From IMG/VR virus record IMGVR_UViG_3300036766_000247, positions 1 to 23,665 of that record: DNA of 23,665 nucleotides. One strand, written 5' to 3'. The notes below the pieces were generated by a model. The model was not told where the DNA came from. It saw nothing but the letters and a program-made list of their open reading frames with translations, and searched no databases. This document shows, one piece after another, positions 7,365 to 13,486 of this stretch (positions are counted from its first letter, which is position 1; the number at the start of each line of letters is the position of its first letter). This DNA is from a virus. The position numbers and the translations under genes are program-made.

Positions 7365-7692
7365 AATACTCCAGTTTATATTTCAGTACATACTTTGCCA
7401 TGATTTCAAGTTCCTTAACAAAACGTTTGCTAATATCTTTCCTACCAGTAAGCTCGTGGAAAATGTGACGGATTGCTTCCTTAAGATATTGCTCAGTATA
7501 GAAGGAACTAAATGCGTAGCTTCGATATGGCTTTAACTTTGCATCCTTGGGCATTGTATGGTTCCAGATCATGCGTAGCGTATAGAATAGATGTCTAGTT
7601 TCCATCCTGGAAACATCTATATGCTGACCATCTCTTGTACGCCATGCAAATCTTCTTGCAGGAATGCTTTTATCGTTCTGAAGCGCAAGCAT
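7354..7692 (-). CDS. Hypothetical phage protein with the METRHL/LRMIWNH motif
   Basis: 112 residues, basic and mostly helical. The segment RFAWRTRDGQHIDVSRMETR, followed by HLFYTLRMIWNHTMP, resembles a motif (trp, thr, DG, then M-x-T-x-HL and L-R-M) seen in many small phage proteins of unknown function. No catalytic motif is evident. The start is supported by AAGGAG six bases upstream. It is the first gene after a 108-bp GC-rich gap and is followed by the cysteine-rich gene with an 11-nt overlap. Confidence 0.7.
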   Translation of the reverse strand: MLALQNDKSIPARRFAWRTRDGQHIDVSRMETRHLFYTLRMIWNHTMPKDAKLKPYRSYAFSSFYTEQYLKEAIRHIFHELTGRKDISKRFVKELEIMAKYVLKYKLEYYDA

Positions 7693-7723
7693 CTAGTTCT
7701 CCTTAAATTCGTGTCCCATTCCC

Positions 7724-7791
7724 CCAGCGTCCCGAAGGCGATACTTGTTAATTCAAGTCGAGTGGTGCGCCGGATAGGGGCCAGCGTCCCG
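7724..7791. repeat. Direct repeat CCAGCGTCCCG in a GC-rich intergenic gap
   Basis: Two exact 11-nt copies, 7724-7734 and 7781-7791, lie in the 108-bp gap 7693-7800, which is GC-richer than its surroundings. A short hairpin, ACTTG-AATTAA-CAAGT on the minus strand, lies between them (7744-7759). No start codon, promoter or U-tract was found here. Its role is unknown. Confidence 0.6.
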
Positions 7792-7800
7792 GGATCAACT

Positions 7801-8043
7801 TTAGAATGGCAACTGTTTACGATTCCAAGTAACTTCGATAATGTCATCGCGTGCCTGACCGACAAGAATCTCGATCTCGTGCATGACATACCCTAGCTGC
7901 GATACTCCACTATTGCGATGATCTGATGTAGCTTTTAGTGTGCTGCTAATTGCACTAAGACGAACAGATGCATCAGTGAGCTTTTCTAATGCCCTTTCGA
8001 GCTTCTGCAATTTCGTTAGCGATTTAGGTCTTTTCTTTTTCAT
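7801..8043 (-). CDS. Small helical protein, function unknown
   Basis: 80 residues, strongly basic at the N-terminus (MKKKRPKS). A heptad-like run, KLQKLERALEKLTDASVRLS, suggests a coiled coil through about residue 40, followed by an amphipathic helix containing HEIEILVGQARDDIIEV. The start overlaps the preceding gene's stop as TAATG, a coupling arrangement used repeatedly in this window. No family recognised. Confidence 0.65.
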   Translation of the reverse strand: MKKKRPKSLTKLQKLERALEKLTDASVRLSAISSTLKATSDHRNSGVSQLGYVMHEIEILVGQARDDIIEVTWNRKQLPF

Positions 8044-8231
8044 TAGTATTCTTCCATTTCTAAAGTGACATTAGCTACAAGTTCTACGTGATGGTAGTAT
8101 AGATTGGTATAGTGGGGAGTAAGATGTCCAAGCATAATCTTTGCATTTTCTTCTGTTTTTACTAAACAGATGCTTTCCCAATCGCCTTCGTCACCTTGAC
8201 GTATCTCGAAGAATTCAATACAATCACTCAT
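8043..8231 (-). CDS. Small acidic protein, function unknown
   Basis: 62 residues from the ATG at 8231, whose first bases overlap the preceding stop as ATGA. A start at 8252 would add seven residues. The sequence ECIEFF-like opening (SDCIEFFEIRQGDEGDWESI) and alternating hydrophobic strands around a helix suggest a small alpha/beta fold. It sits in a chain of coupled genes between the DUF6378 gene and a small helical protein. Confidence 0.6.
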   Translation of the reverse strand: MSDCIEFFEIRQGDEGDWESICLVKTEENAKIMLGHLTPHYTNLYYHHVELVANVTLEMEEY

Positions 8232-8515
8232 TTGCCCATAAACTCCAAACATGATTCCGCTACATCAACGTAGCCTATAATGTCCTTCAAGCTATCCCTA
8301 TGATTAGGAGTAGTTTTTAAACGACACTCTTTAACGAGTCGCATTGCTTGTGCGACATCTACTGGGGAGAATGTAGCATCGACAGCTAGTTTCTTTTCGA
8401 AGATAACCGTCCATAAGATAGCAATATCGTTTAGGTTATCATGAGGATGTCCATAAACGCGAGAACGCTCCTCAACAGTTTCCGCTATTTGATCAACCAA
8501 CCTTTTCTCTGTCAT
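8228..8515 (-). CDS. DUF6378 domain protein
   Basis: 95 residues from the ATG at 8515, chosen because AGGAG lies seven bases upstream; a longer start at 8551 lacks support. The sequence has the family's ERSRVYGHPHDNLNDIAILW, followed by VDVAQAMRLVKECRLKTTPNHRDSLKDIIGYVDVAE. This matches DUF6378, a small helical phage protein in which the acidic YGxxxxN and D-x-x-x-D-x-x-GY segments recall all-alpha NTP pyrophosphatases. A nucleotide-pool role is therefore possible but not shown. The end overlaps the next gene by 4 nt. Confidence 0.75.
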   Translation of the reverse strand: MTEKRLVDQIAETVEERSRVYGHPHDNLNDIAILWTVIFEKKLAVDATFSPVDVAQAMRLVKECRLKTTPNHRDSLKDIIGYVDVAESCLEFMGK

Positions 8516-9140
8516 CTTTCTTCTCCTTTGCTTTCCACTTACCTTCGGCAATAAGTTGGTTTCGTAGTTGCTGGTATGTAATTCCTAGCTCTTCGGCATA
8601 GGCCGCCGCTGGTAGTCGTTCTCCTGTTTTAGGGTGCTTAACGTATACCGTTCCTTTTTTGTTACGCGCCTGTTCAAGATCAGTTGCCCATCGGCAGTTG
8701 TATTTTGCATATGGACCGTGAGCGTCAATACGATCGAGGGACTGCCCTTTGGGAACTTCTCCCATATCTTCAAAGAAGTTATCGAACGATTCTTGCCACC
8801 TAAGCTCCATAGTAATGCCTTTAGCTCCATATCCTTTGTAAGATGGATGTTCAGGATTGTGGCATCTAGATTTAGCATCCCACCAAGCATGGTATTCTTT
8901 TTTGTAAATCTTTGCAAGACCGCCGCGTAAACATCCGCAATGCGTTTTGGGATTGCTCTTGTCGATAAGTCGATTGTGTCCAACTTTAATTTCCTCCCCA
9001 CATCCCTCAGCAGTACATTCACAGAGCCATTTAGCTCGTCCTTTTACGTAGAGCCTCTTGATCACCAATAAGTAGCCTATCTTGATCCCTTTTAAGTTTG
9101 TTAATCCGCCTTTTAACTTCTTGTTGTTCGATATAGTCAT
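8493..9140 (-). CDS. AP2/HNH-type homing endonuclease
   Basis: 215 residues from the ATG at 9140; the open frame extends up to an ATG at 9221 with AGAGGA upstream, which would give 242. The N-terminal zinc-binding part NLKGIKIGYLLVIKRL with C-x-C, C and CGCLR precedes the nuclease part EYHAWWDAKSRCHNPEHPSY, then YGAKGI, WQESFDNFFEDMG, SLDRIDAHGPYAKYNCRWAT and QARNKK. This is the typical order of phage HNH/AP2-type endonucleases (motif LDRIDxxGxYxxxNCRW). The C-terminus has a helix-turn-helix-like stretch, AAAYAEELGITYQQLRNQL, suited to sequence recognition. Its N-terminal region overlaps the small zinc-finger gene by at least 110 nt in another frame, suggesting an inserted element. Confidence 0.85.
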   Translation of the reverse strand: MTISNNKKLKGGLTNLKGIKIGYLLVIKRLYVKGRAKWLCECTAEGCGEEIKVGHNRLIDKSNPKTHCGCLRGGLAKIYKKEYHAWWDAKSRCHNPEHPSYKGYGAKGITMELRWQESFDNFFEDMGEVPKGQSLDRIDAHGPYAKYNCRWATDLEQARNKKGTVYVKHPKTGERLPAAAYAEELGITYQQLRNQLIAEGKWKAKEKKDDREKVG

Positions 9141-9270
9141 CTTGACACTCGCTATGATAGACTGTCCATTTTCCACTGTTTTTCTTAAAGCCTGGTTTTC
9201 GTCTGATTCCATCCCCTGCATAAACTATCCTCTTACAAAAGCAACAAACTCCGGGAAACTTATTTCTCAT
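9031..9270 (-). CDS. Small zinc-finger protein (CxxC...HxxxC)
   Basis: 79 residues from the ATG at 9270. The motif VCCFCKRIVYAGDGI, followed by GKWTVYHSEC, is a compact CxxC/HxxxC zinc-binding module of a kind common in small phage proteins. After residue 45 the sequence becomes a charged helix (EVKRRINKLKRDQDRLL). Residues from about 44 onward lie in the region shared with the endonuclease gene, so the C-terminal helix may be an altered tail created by insertion of that gene. The start overlaps the stop of the 57-aa gene by 11 nt. Confidence 0.65.
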   Translation of the reverse strand: MRNKFPGVCCFCKRIVYAGDGIRRKPGFKKNSGKWTVYHSECQDDYIEQQEVKRRINKLKRDQDRLLIGDQEALRKRTS

Positions 9271-9433
9271 CGGGCTCAATCACTTCACGCACATGCATCG
9301 AGCTACTATCATAATGTTTGCCCATATTCTTTAATCGCTCCTTTATTTGTTCGCATGCATCTTCCATAGTCTCTGCCTTAACGTGAGAAGAGCAATTAAT
9401 AGTTTGGGTATAAACGACCTGAAACAGTTTCAT
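9260..9433 (-). CDS. Small protein, 57 aa, function unknown
   Basis: The ATG at 9433 overlaps the ligase stop as ATGA, with GAGGATATTTC upstream. The product begins MKLFQVVYTQTINCSSHVKA and ends HVREVIEPDEK: a beta strand, then an acidic-basic helix (ETMEDACEQIKERLKNMG), then a strand. This layout resembles small phage proteins built as strand-helix-strand with an A-E-T/S-x-E-x-A motif. It ends 11 nt into the zinc-finger gene, completing a continuous chain from ligase to endonuclease. Confidence 0.7.
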   Translation of the reverse strand: MKLFQVVYTQTINCSSHVKAETMEDACEQIKERLKNMGKHYDSSSMHVREVIEPDEK

Positions 9434-10329
9434 GAAATATCCTCTTTATCCCGGATACCCTTATAGATAGGAAATCGTGGTTGATCGTATCCTCCATAAG
9501 TCATATGTTTGAACTTTAGGGTTTTACCGAGGTATTCGGCTTGATTGTCCCAAATTTTTTGACGCTCTGCATCATTTAATCCTGATCCAACGGTAAACTC
9601 ATCATGGAAAAGATCACACAGAACTCTAAATGCCCCAAGAGTGCCTTCTGGCATCATATTTTCTTTGTGCGAAGAACGTTCTGCATTACCAAGAAGGTCT
9701 CTTGTTTGTTCGTTGCAGTTTTTCATGCGCTCAACGAAACCTATGATGGTTGCTTCATCTTCACGGAACTGTTTTACTTTAAGGAGCGTTCCTTCCTTTA
9801 ATGTGGATCGTCCGTATTTATAGGGGCCGTCTAAGCTTCGAATCATTACCCCCTCATATCCTTGGTGTAAGCACAGTGCTTCAAAGGCTCCGAGCTCCTC
9901 AGAGTCAGGGATTTCAGTATGTTCGACAAGCTTTATGTGCGGACAATTAAGCCCTAATACGCGTTCTTTAAGCTCTTCATACCTTACTTCAAATGGCACG
10001 TGAGGATCGGTAACATCATCGAAAACCCAAAAGACGAAATCAGACTCACCCTCTTCTGCCATTACTCCGCTAGTCGTTGCTCTAAACGCCATTGGATCGC
10101 TTGGATTGCCTACCAGTATTTCGCCGTCTAATCCTTCAAAATCTGGATCAGCGAGAATTGATTGCACAAACTTATTGCGAACCGGTTTGAGGCTGCGTGT
10201 AACGGGGATTCCGTCGAGGATGAGGACTCTGATTCCGTCAAGCTTTGGTGATCCTAGAACTGGATAGATGATCTTGTCAAAGTCTTCGGTTTCAAGGGTT
10301 GCTGCGAGAAGCGGTTTAAATTGGCTCAT
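9430..10329 (-). CDS. ATP-dependent DNA ligase, small phage type
   Basis: 299 residues from the ATG at 10329 (AGGAAA upstream); a longer in-frame start at 10392 adds 21 residues without family similarity. The nucleotidyltransferase motifs are in order: I, SPKLDGIRV, with adenylated lysine K29; the R and LDGEI segments (III-like); FWVFDD; EGVMIR (IV); and LLKVKQ (V). A C-terminal OB-fold region ends PRFPIYKGIRDKED. Size and layout resemble T7-like phage ligases that seal nicks using ATP. Together with the recombination genes it points to a phage-encoded replication and repair set. Confidence 0.92.
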   Translation of the reverse strand: MSQFKPLLAATLETEDFDKIIYPVLGSPKLDGIRVLILDGIPVTRSLKPVRNKFVQSILADPDFEGLDGEILVGNPSDPMAFRATTSGVMAEEGESDFVFWVFDDVTDPHVPFEVRYEELKERVLGLNCPHIKLVEHTEIPDSEELGAFEALCLHQGYEGVMIRSLDGPYKYGRSTLKEGTLLKVKQFREDEATIIGFVERMKNCNEQTRDLLGNAERSSHKENMMPEGTLGAFRVLCDLFHDEFTVGSGLNDAERQKIWDNQAEYLGKTLKFKHMTYGGYDQPRFPIYKGIRDKEDIS

Positions 10330-10410
10330 TTGTACGTTTCCTATTTGTGGAGAAGGGCAGAGAACTGCTTCATTCTCTACCCAGACCACCATGACAAGCG
10401 GTTAGTTTGC

Positions 10411-10500
10411 GATTCCGGTAACATCGATTCCTAGAAACTATATAGTATCTTTGTATTGATATGTTTTGGAATCTCTGTTTAAAATTGTGTTACCGGTTAG
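10411..10500. repeat. Nested inverted repeats upstream of the ligase
   Basis: The gap between the ligase and the basic protein holds three nested inverted repeats: CCGGTAACA at 10415-10423 with TGTTACCGG at 10488-10496 (perfect, 9 bp); GATTCC at 10426-10431 with GGAATC at 10468-10473; and a central 18-bp palindrome at 10433-10450, AGAAACTATATAGTATCT, with one mismatch. CGGTTAG also occurs twice in direct orientation (10399-10405 and 10494-10500). This could be a regulatory leader, operator or replication-associated site. Confidence 0.6.
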
Positions 10501-10781
10501 ACTTCTATTACACGATGTGTGCAATCCAAGGCATTCAGCATTGATTTAACTGTCTTTAGTTGATCCGTTGGAGTTTTAACGAAGATAAATACATTGCTTC
10601 CGCTATGTTCTTTTGGTGATCTGATATGCTCGCGCACTTTATAAGCACGCTTCACACGCGCTTTTTTGCCGCGGTTTTTCTTGAGCCGCATATCGGTATT
10701 CCAGTTCATTACGCGCCCTTTGTTTCTGATCTTTTTTCTTATGATACCATCATCGGTAACGACTTTCAGTGCTGTCTTCAT
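10497..10781 (-). CDS. Small basic protein, function unknown
   Basis: 94 residues. The first half is very lysine/arginine-rich (KKNRGKKARVKRAYKVREHI); the second half looks like a small alpha/beta unit, NVFIFVKTPTDQLKTVKSML. Charge suggests nucleic-acid binding but there is no recognised domain. The ATG at 10781 follows AGGAG by six bases. It is transcribed from its own candidate promoter about 60 nt upstream, with a hairpin in the leader. Confidence 0.7.
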   Translation of the reverse strand: MKTALKVVTDDGIIRKKIRNKGRVMNWNTDMRLKKNRGKKARVKRAYKVREHIRSPKEHSGSNVFIFVKTPTDQLKTVKSMLNALDCTHRVIEV

Positions 10782-10806
10782 TTTAGACTCCTATCTATTG
10801 TTAAAT

Positions 10807-10828
10807 GATTGCACACCATGCTGCAATC
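10807..10828 (-). promoter_or_regulatory. Hairpin in the 5' leader of the basic-protein gene
   Basis: GATTGCA and TGCAATC form a perfect 7-bp inverted repeat around the 8-nt loop GCATGGTG (minus strand). It would lie at or near the start of the transcript from the promoter at 10838-10865, so it may stabilise the mRNA or be an operator. No U-tract follows, so it is unlikely to be a terminator. Confidence 0.5.
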
Positions 10829-10837
10829 TAAATAAAG

Positions 10838-10865
10838 TATATAATAAAGGTCCTAAGGTCATCAA
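10838..10865 (-). promoter_or_regulatory. Candidate sigma-70 promoter for the small basic gene
   Basis: Minus strand TTGATG (10860-10865) and TATATA (10838-10843) with a 16-nt spacer. The -35 lies in a 23-nt segment 20/23 identical to the one carrying the promoter at 11952-11980. Confidence 0.5.
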
Positions 10866-10883
10866 GAGTTAAAATTGGGTCTT
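10861..10883. repeat. 23-nt near-identical repeat, copy 1 (3' end of the DJ-1-like gene)
   Basis: Plus-strand segment beginning ATCAAGAGTTAAAATTGGG; 20 of 23 positions match 11976-11998. It includes the last codons and stop of the DJ-1-like gene and the -35 region of the next promoter. The two copies bound the DJ-1-like gene and its partner. Confidence 0.65.
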
Positions 10884-11510
10884 CTTAGCGTCTTTAGCTG
10901 CATTAATCATACGAGATATTTCTGGGGCCATACGACGAGGGCGTCCTCTTGGAACAAATCCAGAATCTTCGAATACATATATGGGGGGCTTTCCAGCAAG
11001 TACGTTACAAAATTCTTCGGCCCACATCTCTGTAGCCATTTGATGCTCAGCAGTAACAAGCTTTCCATCAACACTGATTGCTACTGTTTGTAGTAGGGCG
11101 CCCGCTTGCTTCAGTCGTTGTCTACTACGCACAAGAGGATAAAACGAAACTCGCTTCCCTTTAGCTATAGGGGCAACAGTAGGCGCTGAACAACAAATAG
11201 CAGCCACAGGCTTATCTGAGGCTCCAAAGTGTTTTACAATAGATTGCACATGGTCATTTGTCCAATAGGCTTCTGTGTCATCCATATTACCAGATACAAT
11301 CATTAGTGCATCAAAGTCGAACATATCTATTGCTTGTACTTGGTTGATTGTGCGTTCAATTGTGTTAGGGCGTAATGTGAGCTCGTCCATAATAGTTGTG
11401 CTAGTAGACACTACTTCAAACGTGTGTCCTTGTTTTTGCATTACGCCTAAAGCCGTCCACAATTCGTGACCATTATAGCGTCGAGCGCAAATTACTAATA
11501 CACGGCTCAC
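10869..11510 (-). CDS. DJ-1/PfpI-family protein
   Basis: 213 residues with the class I glutamine amidotransferase-like fold of DJ-1/PfpI proteins. Visible are VLVICARRYNGHELW with the conserved acidic E16; FDALMIVSGNMDDTEAYWTN (strand and loop typical of the family); and the nucleophile elbow AAICCSAPTVAP, where C107-S-A-P aligns with C-x-x-P. The segment DGKLVTAEHQ matches the usual strand after it. Members are deglycases, proteases or chaperones, or act on nucleotides; the substrate here is unknown. The C-terminal 30 residues are basic (RGRPRRMAPEIS). The start overlaps the preceding gene as ATGA. It is an unusual passenger for a phage early region. Confidence 0.82.
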   Translation of the reverse strand: MSRVLVICARRYNGHELWTALGVMQKQGHTFEVVSTSTTIMDELTLRPNTIERTINQVQAIDMFDFDALMIVSGNMDDTEAYWTNDHVQSIVKHFGASDKPVAAICCSAPTVAPIAKGKRVSFYPLVRSRQRLKQAGALLQTVAISVDGKLVTAEHQMATEMWAEEFCNVLAGKPPIYVFEDSGFVPRGRPRRMAPEISRMINAAKDAKKTQF

Positions 11511-11914
11511 TTTGTAACGCGTCCTTTTTCTTGTGTATAGCGTGTAGCTACTTCTGCTGCATTAAGAGGAGTTGCTGGAGTATCAGCTTCTAAGCCTAAA
11601 CGACCATCGGTCGCCTTAGCATTCTTAGTACGCCAATCTGGAACTTCATTGCCTTCATTATCAAGATCCAAGCGCATGAAAAAGATTTCGCCGCCTGAAC
11701 TAAATATTTTAATGGGCAAGTCGTGATTCTTAATGTAAGAACCCATCATAGAATAGAGTGCTTGAAAAGATGATTGAATGCCTGTACGATCAAGCTGTAC
11801 ACAAACTTTGCCAGTTTCCAAAAAGGACTTCAGAATAGGATATGAAACTCTTCCGCGCCGCCCTTCACGCGTAGTTGGAATATTTGCTGGATCAACATCG
11901 ATAAACTTTACCAT
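11507..11914 (-). CDS. Hypothetical protein, partner of the DJ-1-like gene
   Basis: 135 residues. The N-terminus FIDVDPANIPTTREGRRGR is basic; it continues with YPILKSFLETGKVCVQLD, then SMMGSYIKNHDLPIKIFSSG and EIFFMRLD, an alpha/beta pattern also seen in unassigned phage proteins that bear an arginine-rich start. The C-terminal 45 residues are polar and probably disordered. The ATG at 11914 follows AAGGAG by six bases and is the first gene after the strong promoter at 11952-11980. It overlaps the DJ-1-like start by 4 nt, so the two are one translation unit. Function unknown. Confidence 0.7.
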   Translation of the reverse strand: MVKFIDVDPANIPTTREGRRGRVSYPILKSFLETGKVCVQLDRTGIQSSFQALYSMMGSYIKNHDLPIKIFSSGGEIFFMRLDLDNEGNEVPDWRTKNAKATDGRLGLEADTPATPLNAAEVATRYTQEKGRVTK

Positions 11915-11951
11915 TTTAATCTCCTTTAACTGTTTTCACATTTTATACTTT

Positions 11952-11980
11952 ATTATACTTTATAAAGTTTAAAATATCAA
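11952..11980 (-). promoter_or_regulatory. Strong sigma-70-type promoter
   Basis: Minus strand TTGATA (11975-11980), 17-nt spacer, perfect TATAAT (11952-11957). It lies about 40 nt before the ATG at 11914 in an AT-rich gap with no other gene. Upstream sequence is shared with the promoter at 10838-10865. Confidence 0.8.
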
Positions 11981-11998
11981 GAGGCAAAATTAGGTCTT
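11976..11998. repeat. 23-nt near-identical repeat, copy 2 (upstream of the DJ-1 cassette)
   Basis: Plus-strand segment beginning ATCAAGAGGCAAAATTAGG; 20 of 23 positions match 10861-10883. It covers most of the -35 hexamer of the strong promoter and ends at the stop of the DUF3310 gene. Confidence 0.65.
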
Positions 11999-12296
11999 AT
12001 AGTGGGCTTTCATGTTTGATGGTCTTCTCAAGGGTTTTAATCTCGTCATCAATATAGAAGCGTGCCTTCTTTAAGTCTTCTAGCCACTTTGATTCATCTT
12101 TTTTGCCTGCACGTAAAACGTATTTTATTACGTTGCCTAAATTAAATCCAAGATCCCAAGCTTTAATTACGTCGAGGGCCTGAATGTGCATATGCGTAGT
12201 TGGTTTATTAATTCCCCCATCGCTTTCATCTTGCGGTACACGAATTGCGTTGGGGCTGTAATAGTGTTTCGGGGCTGTTACGTTATCAAATCCCAT
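11997..12296 (-). CDS. DUF3310 protein
   Basis: 99 residues. The family signature is clear: KHYYSP at the start, HIQALDVIKAWDLGFNLGNV, then IKYVLRAGKKDESKWLEDLKKARFYID. DUF3310 proteins are small phage proteins, sometimes annotated as nucleotide kinases, with no proven activity. The start overlaps the preceding 56-aa gene by 11 nt and has GGAAAAG upstream. It ends right before the strong promoter, so it closes the upstream operon. Confidence 0.85.
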   Translation of the reverse strand: MGFDNVTAPKHYYSPNAIRVPQDESDGGINKPTTHMHIQALDVIKAWDLGFNLGNVIKYVLRAGKKDESKWLEDLKKARFYIDDEIKTLEKTIKHESPL

Positions 12297-12456
12297 TTTC
12301 TTTTCCTTTCAGTGCTAACATACGAATATTTGCGTAATGTACAACATATTCAGCACGTGCTAATAATTCAGCGGCATTTTCTGCTGTTGTGCATTCATCG
12401 ATCTCTTTGCAAGCTAGTTGTACTATAGGGCATTGTGTTGTATCAGTTCCCGCCAT
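12286..12456 (-). CDS. Small protein, 56 aa, function unknown
   Basis: The ATG at 12456 has AGGAG six bases upstream and lies 1 nt after the RuvC-like stop. The product begins MAGTDTTQCPIVQLACKEID and continues ECTTAENAAELLARAEYVVH; it is helical, with three cysteines near the N-terminus. It ends in frame 11 nt inside the DUF3310 gene. The position fills an otherwise empty gap in a fully packed operon, which supports it as real. Confidence 0.7.
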   Translation of the reverse strand: MAGTDTTQCPIVQLACKEIDECTTAENAAELLARAEYVVHYANIRMLALKGKENGI

Positions 12457-12457
12457 A

Positions 12458-12949
12458 TTATTCTCCTGTGCATTTTTTCCAGTTGAAGATTAAAAAATAG
12501 ATCCCATGTCTTATTGCGTCTCTAGCATGCTTCTGTCCTTTAGCCCAAAGACTCCAGGTACGCAATTTATCATCAGTGCAGAACTGTTTTGCCACAGACG
12601 CCATCTGATTATGAAACTTTATGCCTTTTTGTAGGCAGAGAACTTTAATACACCCGATGAATTGGGAGGTATGTAAATCGGAATTAGCATGATCTTCTGT
12701 TTTGTGTTGATAGACCCTATAGGCTTCATACACAACGAAGTCAGGCCGGTGCTTCAAGAGAAGGTTCTCAAGCGCTTGTAGTCCTATTTCAATTGTCTTG
12801 GTGTTTAGCTGTCCGGCTTCTTTTAATTGATCGCCGTGGAAAATTGCATACCCAGTTGTTTGTCCTGGGTCCAGCGCTACCAATACTCCTTCAAACGGTT
12901 TTTTATTTTGCTGGGCAATTAAGGTTTGAAGGACTATTTGAGTTTGCAT
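12458..12949 (-). CDS. RuvC-like Holliday junction resolvase (RNase H fold)
   Basis: 163 residues. The catalytic acids of the RuvC superfamily are present in order: D27 in ALDPGQTTGYAIF, E75 in VVYEAYRVY, and D144 with H148 in HARDAIRHGIYFL. Expected to resolve branched DNA before packaging or during recombination. The length is that of compact phage RuvC-like enzymes. The start has no strong ribosome site and overlaps the membrane-protein gene by 16 nt, suggesting coupling. A 1-nt gap leads to the next small gene. Confidence 0.85.
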   Translation of the reverse strand: MQTQIVLQTLIAQQNKKPFEGVLVALDPGQTTGYAIFHGDQLKEAGQLNTKTIEIGLQALENLLLKHRPDFVVYEAYRVYQHKTEDHANSDLHTSQFIGCIKVLCLQKGIKFHNQMASVAKQFCTDDKLRTWSLWAKGQKHARDAIRHGIYFLIFNWKKCTGE

Positions 12950-13161
12950 GTTCTATGATTCAGCCAATTAAAGAATCGACGCACATAATATCCCCGTATA
13001 AAGCTAACCACAGTGAAGAACACGAGTAGGATCATATTCTCTTTGTGCGTTACTGGGATACCAAGAAGGGGAAAAATAAAGACCTGAGATACATACGCGA
13101 CGACAATTCCGATTATGACACTAAAAAATTGTTCGTTAAAGGATTGTTTCTTTGTTTGCAT
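12934..13161 (-). CDS. Small membrane protein, DUF7220-like
   Basis: 75 residues with two predicted membrane segments: FFSVIIGIVVAYVSQVFIFP (about 12-31) and NMILLVFFTVVSFIRGYYV (about 42-60). It ends in a basic tail, RRFFNWLNHR. The sequence layout, with a FPLLGIPV turn between helices and SFIRGYYVRR after the second, matches the DUF7220 type of phage inner-membrane protein. Function is unknown; holin activity should not be assumed. It begins directly after the terminator at 13183-13218, with only a weak ribosome site. Confidence 0.75.
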   Translation of the reverse strand: MQTKKQSFNEQFFSVIIGIVVAYVSQVFIFPLLGIPVTHKENMILLVFFTVVSFIRGYYVRRFFNWLNHRTCKLK

Positions 13162-13182
13162 TGCTCAGGCCTTTATTCACAA

Positions 13183-13218
13183 AAGAAGAGCGGGAGAGTT
13201 TTCACCCTCCCGCTTCTT
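13183..13218 (-). terminator. Rho-independent terminator
   Basis: On the minus strand AAGAAGCGGGAG pairs with CTCCCGCTCTTCTT (2-nt bulge), loop GGTGAAAACT, followed by TTTTG. It lies 4 nt after the stop of the gene at 13223-13486. This is the clearest terminator in the window. Confidence 0.85.
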
Positions 13219-13222
13219 GTAG

Positions 13223-13486
13223 TTAAGCAGCAGCAGCAGCTTCTTCAGCTTTGCCGGCGCCTTTGGTGGCTGCAAACACGATCTGGTAAGCAACTTCGTG
13301 GCCATACTTCTCAGCGAGAACCTTTTTGATTTCGCCGCGCTTCAGGCCCGTACCGTTGTTCCAGAGGTCTTTAATCACATCAACACGTGCAAACAATTTG
13401 CCCGTCTTGGTTTCGGTGATCATAACTTTGCGACCTTTTGCATCGCCCTTTGGAGCAGCGCCTTCAACTTTTTCTTTCTTAGCCAT
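13223..13486 (-). CDS. Small basic protein, single-gene unit
   Basis: 87 residues from the ATG at 13486 (GGAG eight bases upstream). The N-terminus is MAKKEKVEG-like and lysine-rich. The conserved-looking core is GRKVMITETKTGKLFARVDV, then IKDLWNNGTGLKRGEIKKVL, then YGHEVAYQIVFAATKG. It ends in an alanine-rich tail (EEAAAAA). The RGEI..L.E..G..V.YQIV part looks like a small helix-turn-helix, but no family is certain. It has a 109-nt leader and its own terminator, so it is probably transcribed alone and strongly. Confidence 0.8.
   Translation of the reverse strand: MAKKEKVEGAAPKGDAKGRKVMITETKTGKLFARVDVIKDLWNNGTGLKRGEIKKVLAEKYGHEVAYQIVFAATKGAGKAEEAAAAA

Noticed and set aside
7617-7889. 90-codon minus-strand frame across the GC-rich gap
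   Set aside because: It overlaps two better supported genes with good ribosome sites and has no protein-like pattern.
8585-9022. 145-codon minus-strand frame inside the endonuclease gene
   Set aside because: The other frame carries the complete AP2/HNH endonuclease signature; this one has no recognisable motif.
12934-13161. Holin
   Set aside because: It has two membrane helices, but no endolysin or lysis cassette is nearby and it matches a DUF7220-like pattern of unknown function.
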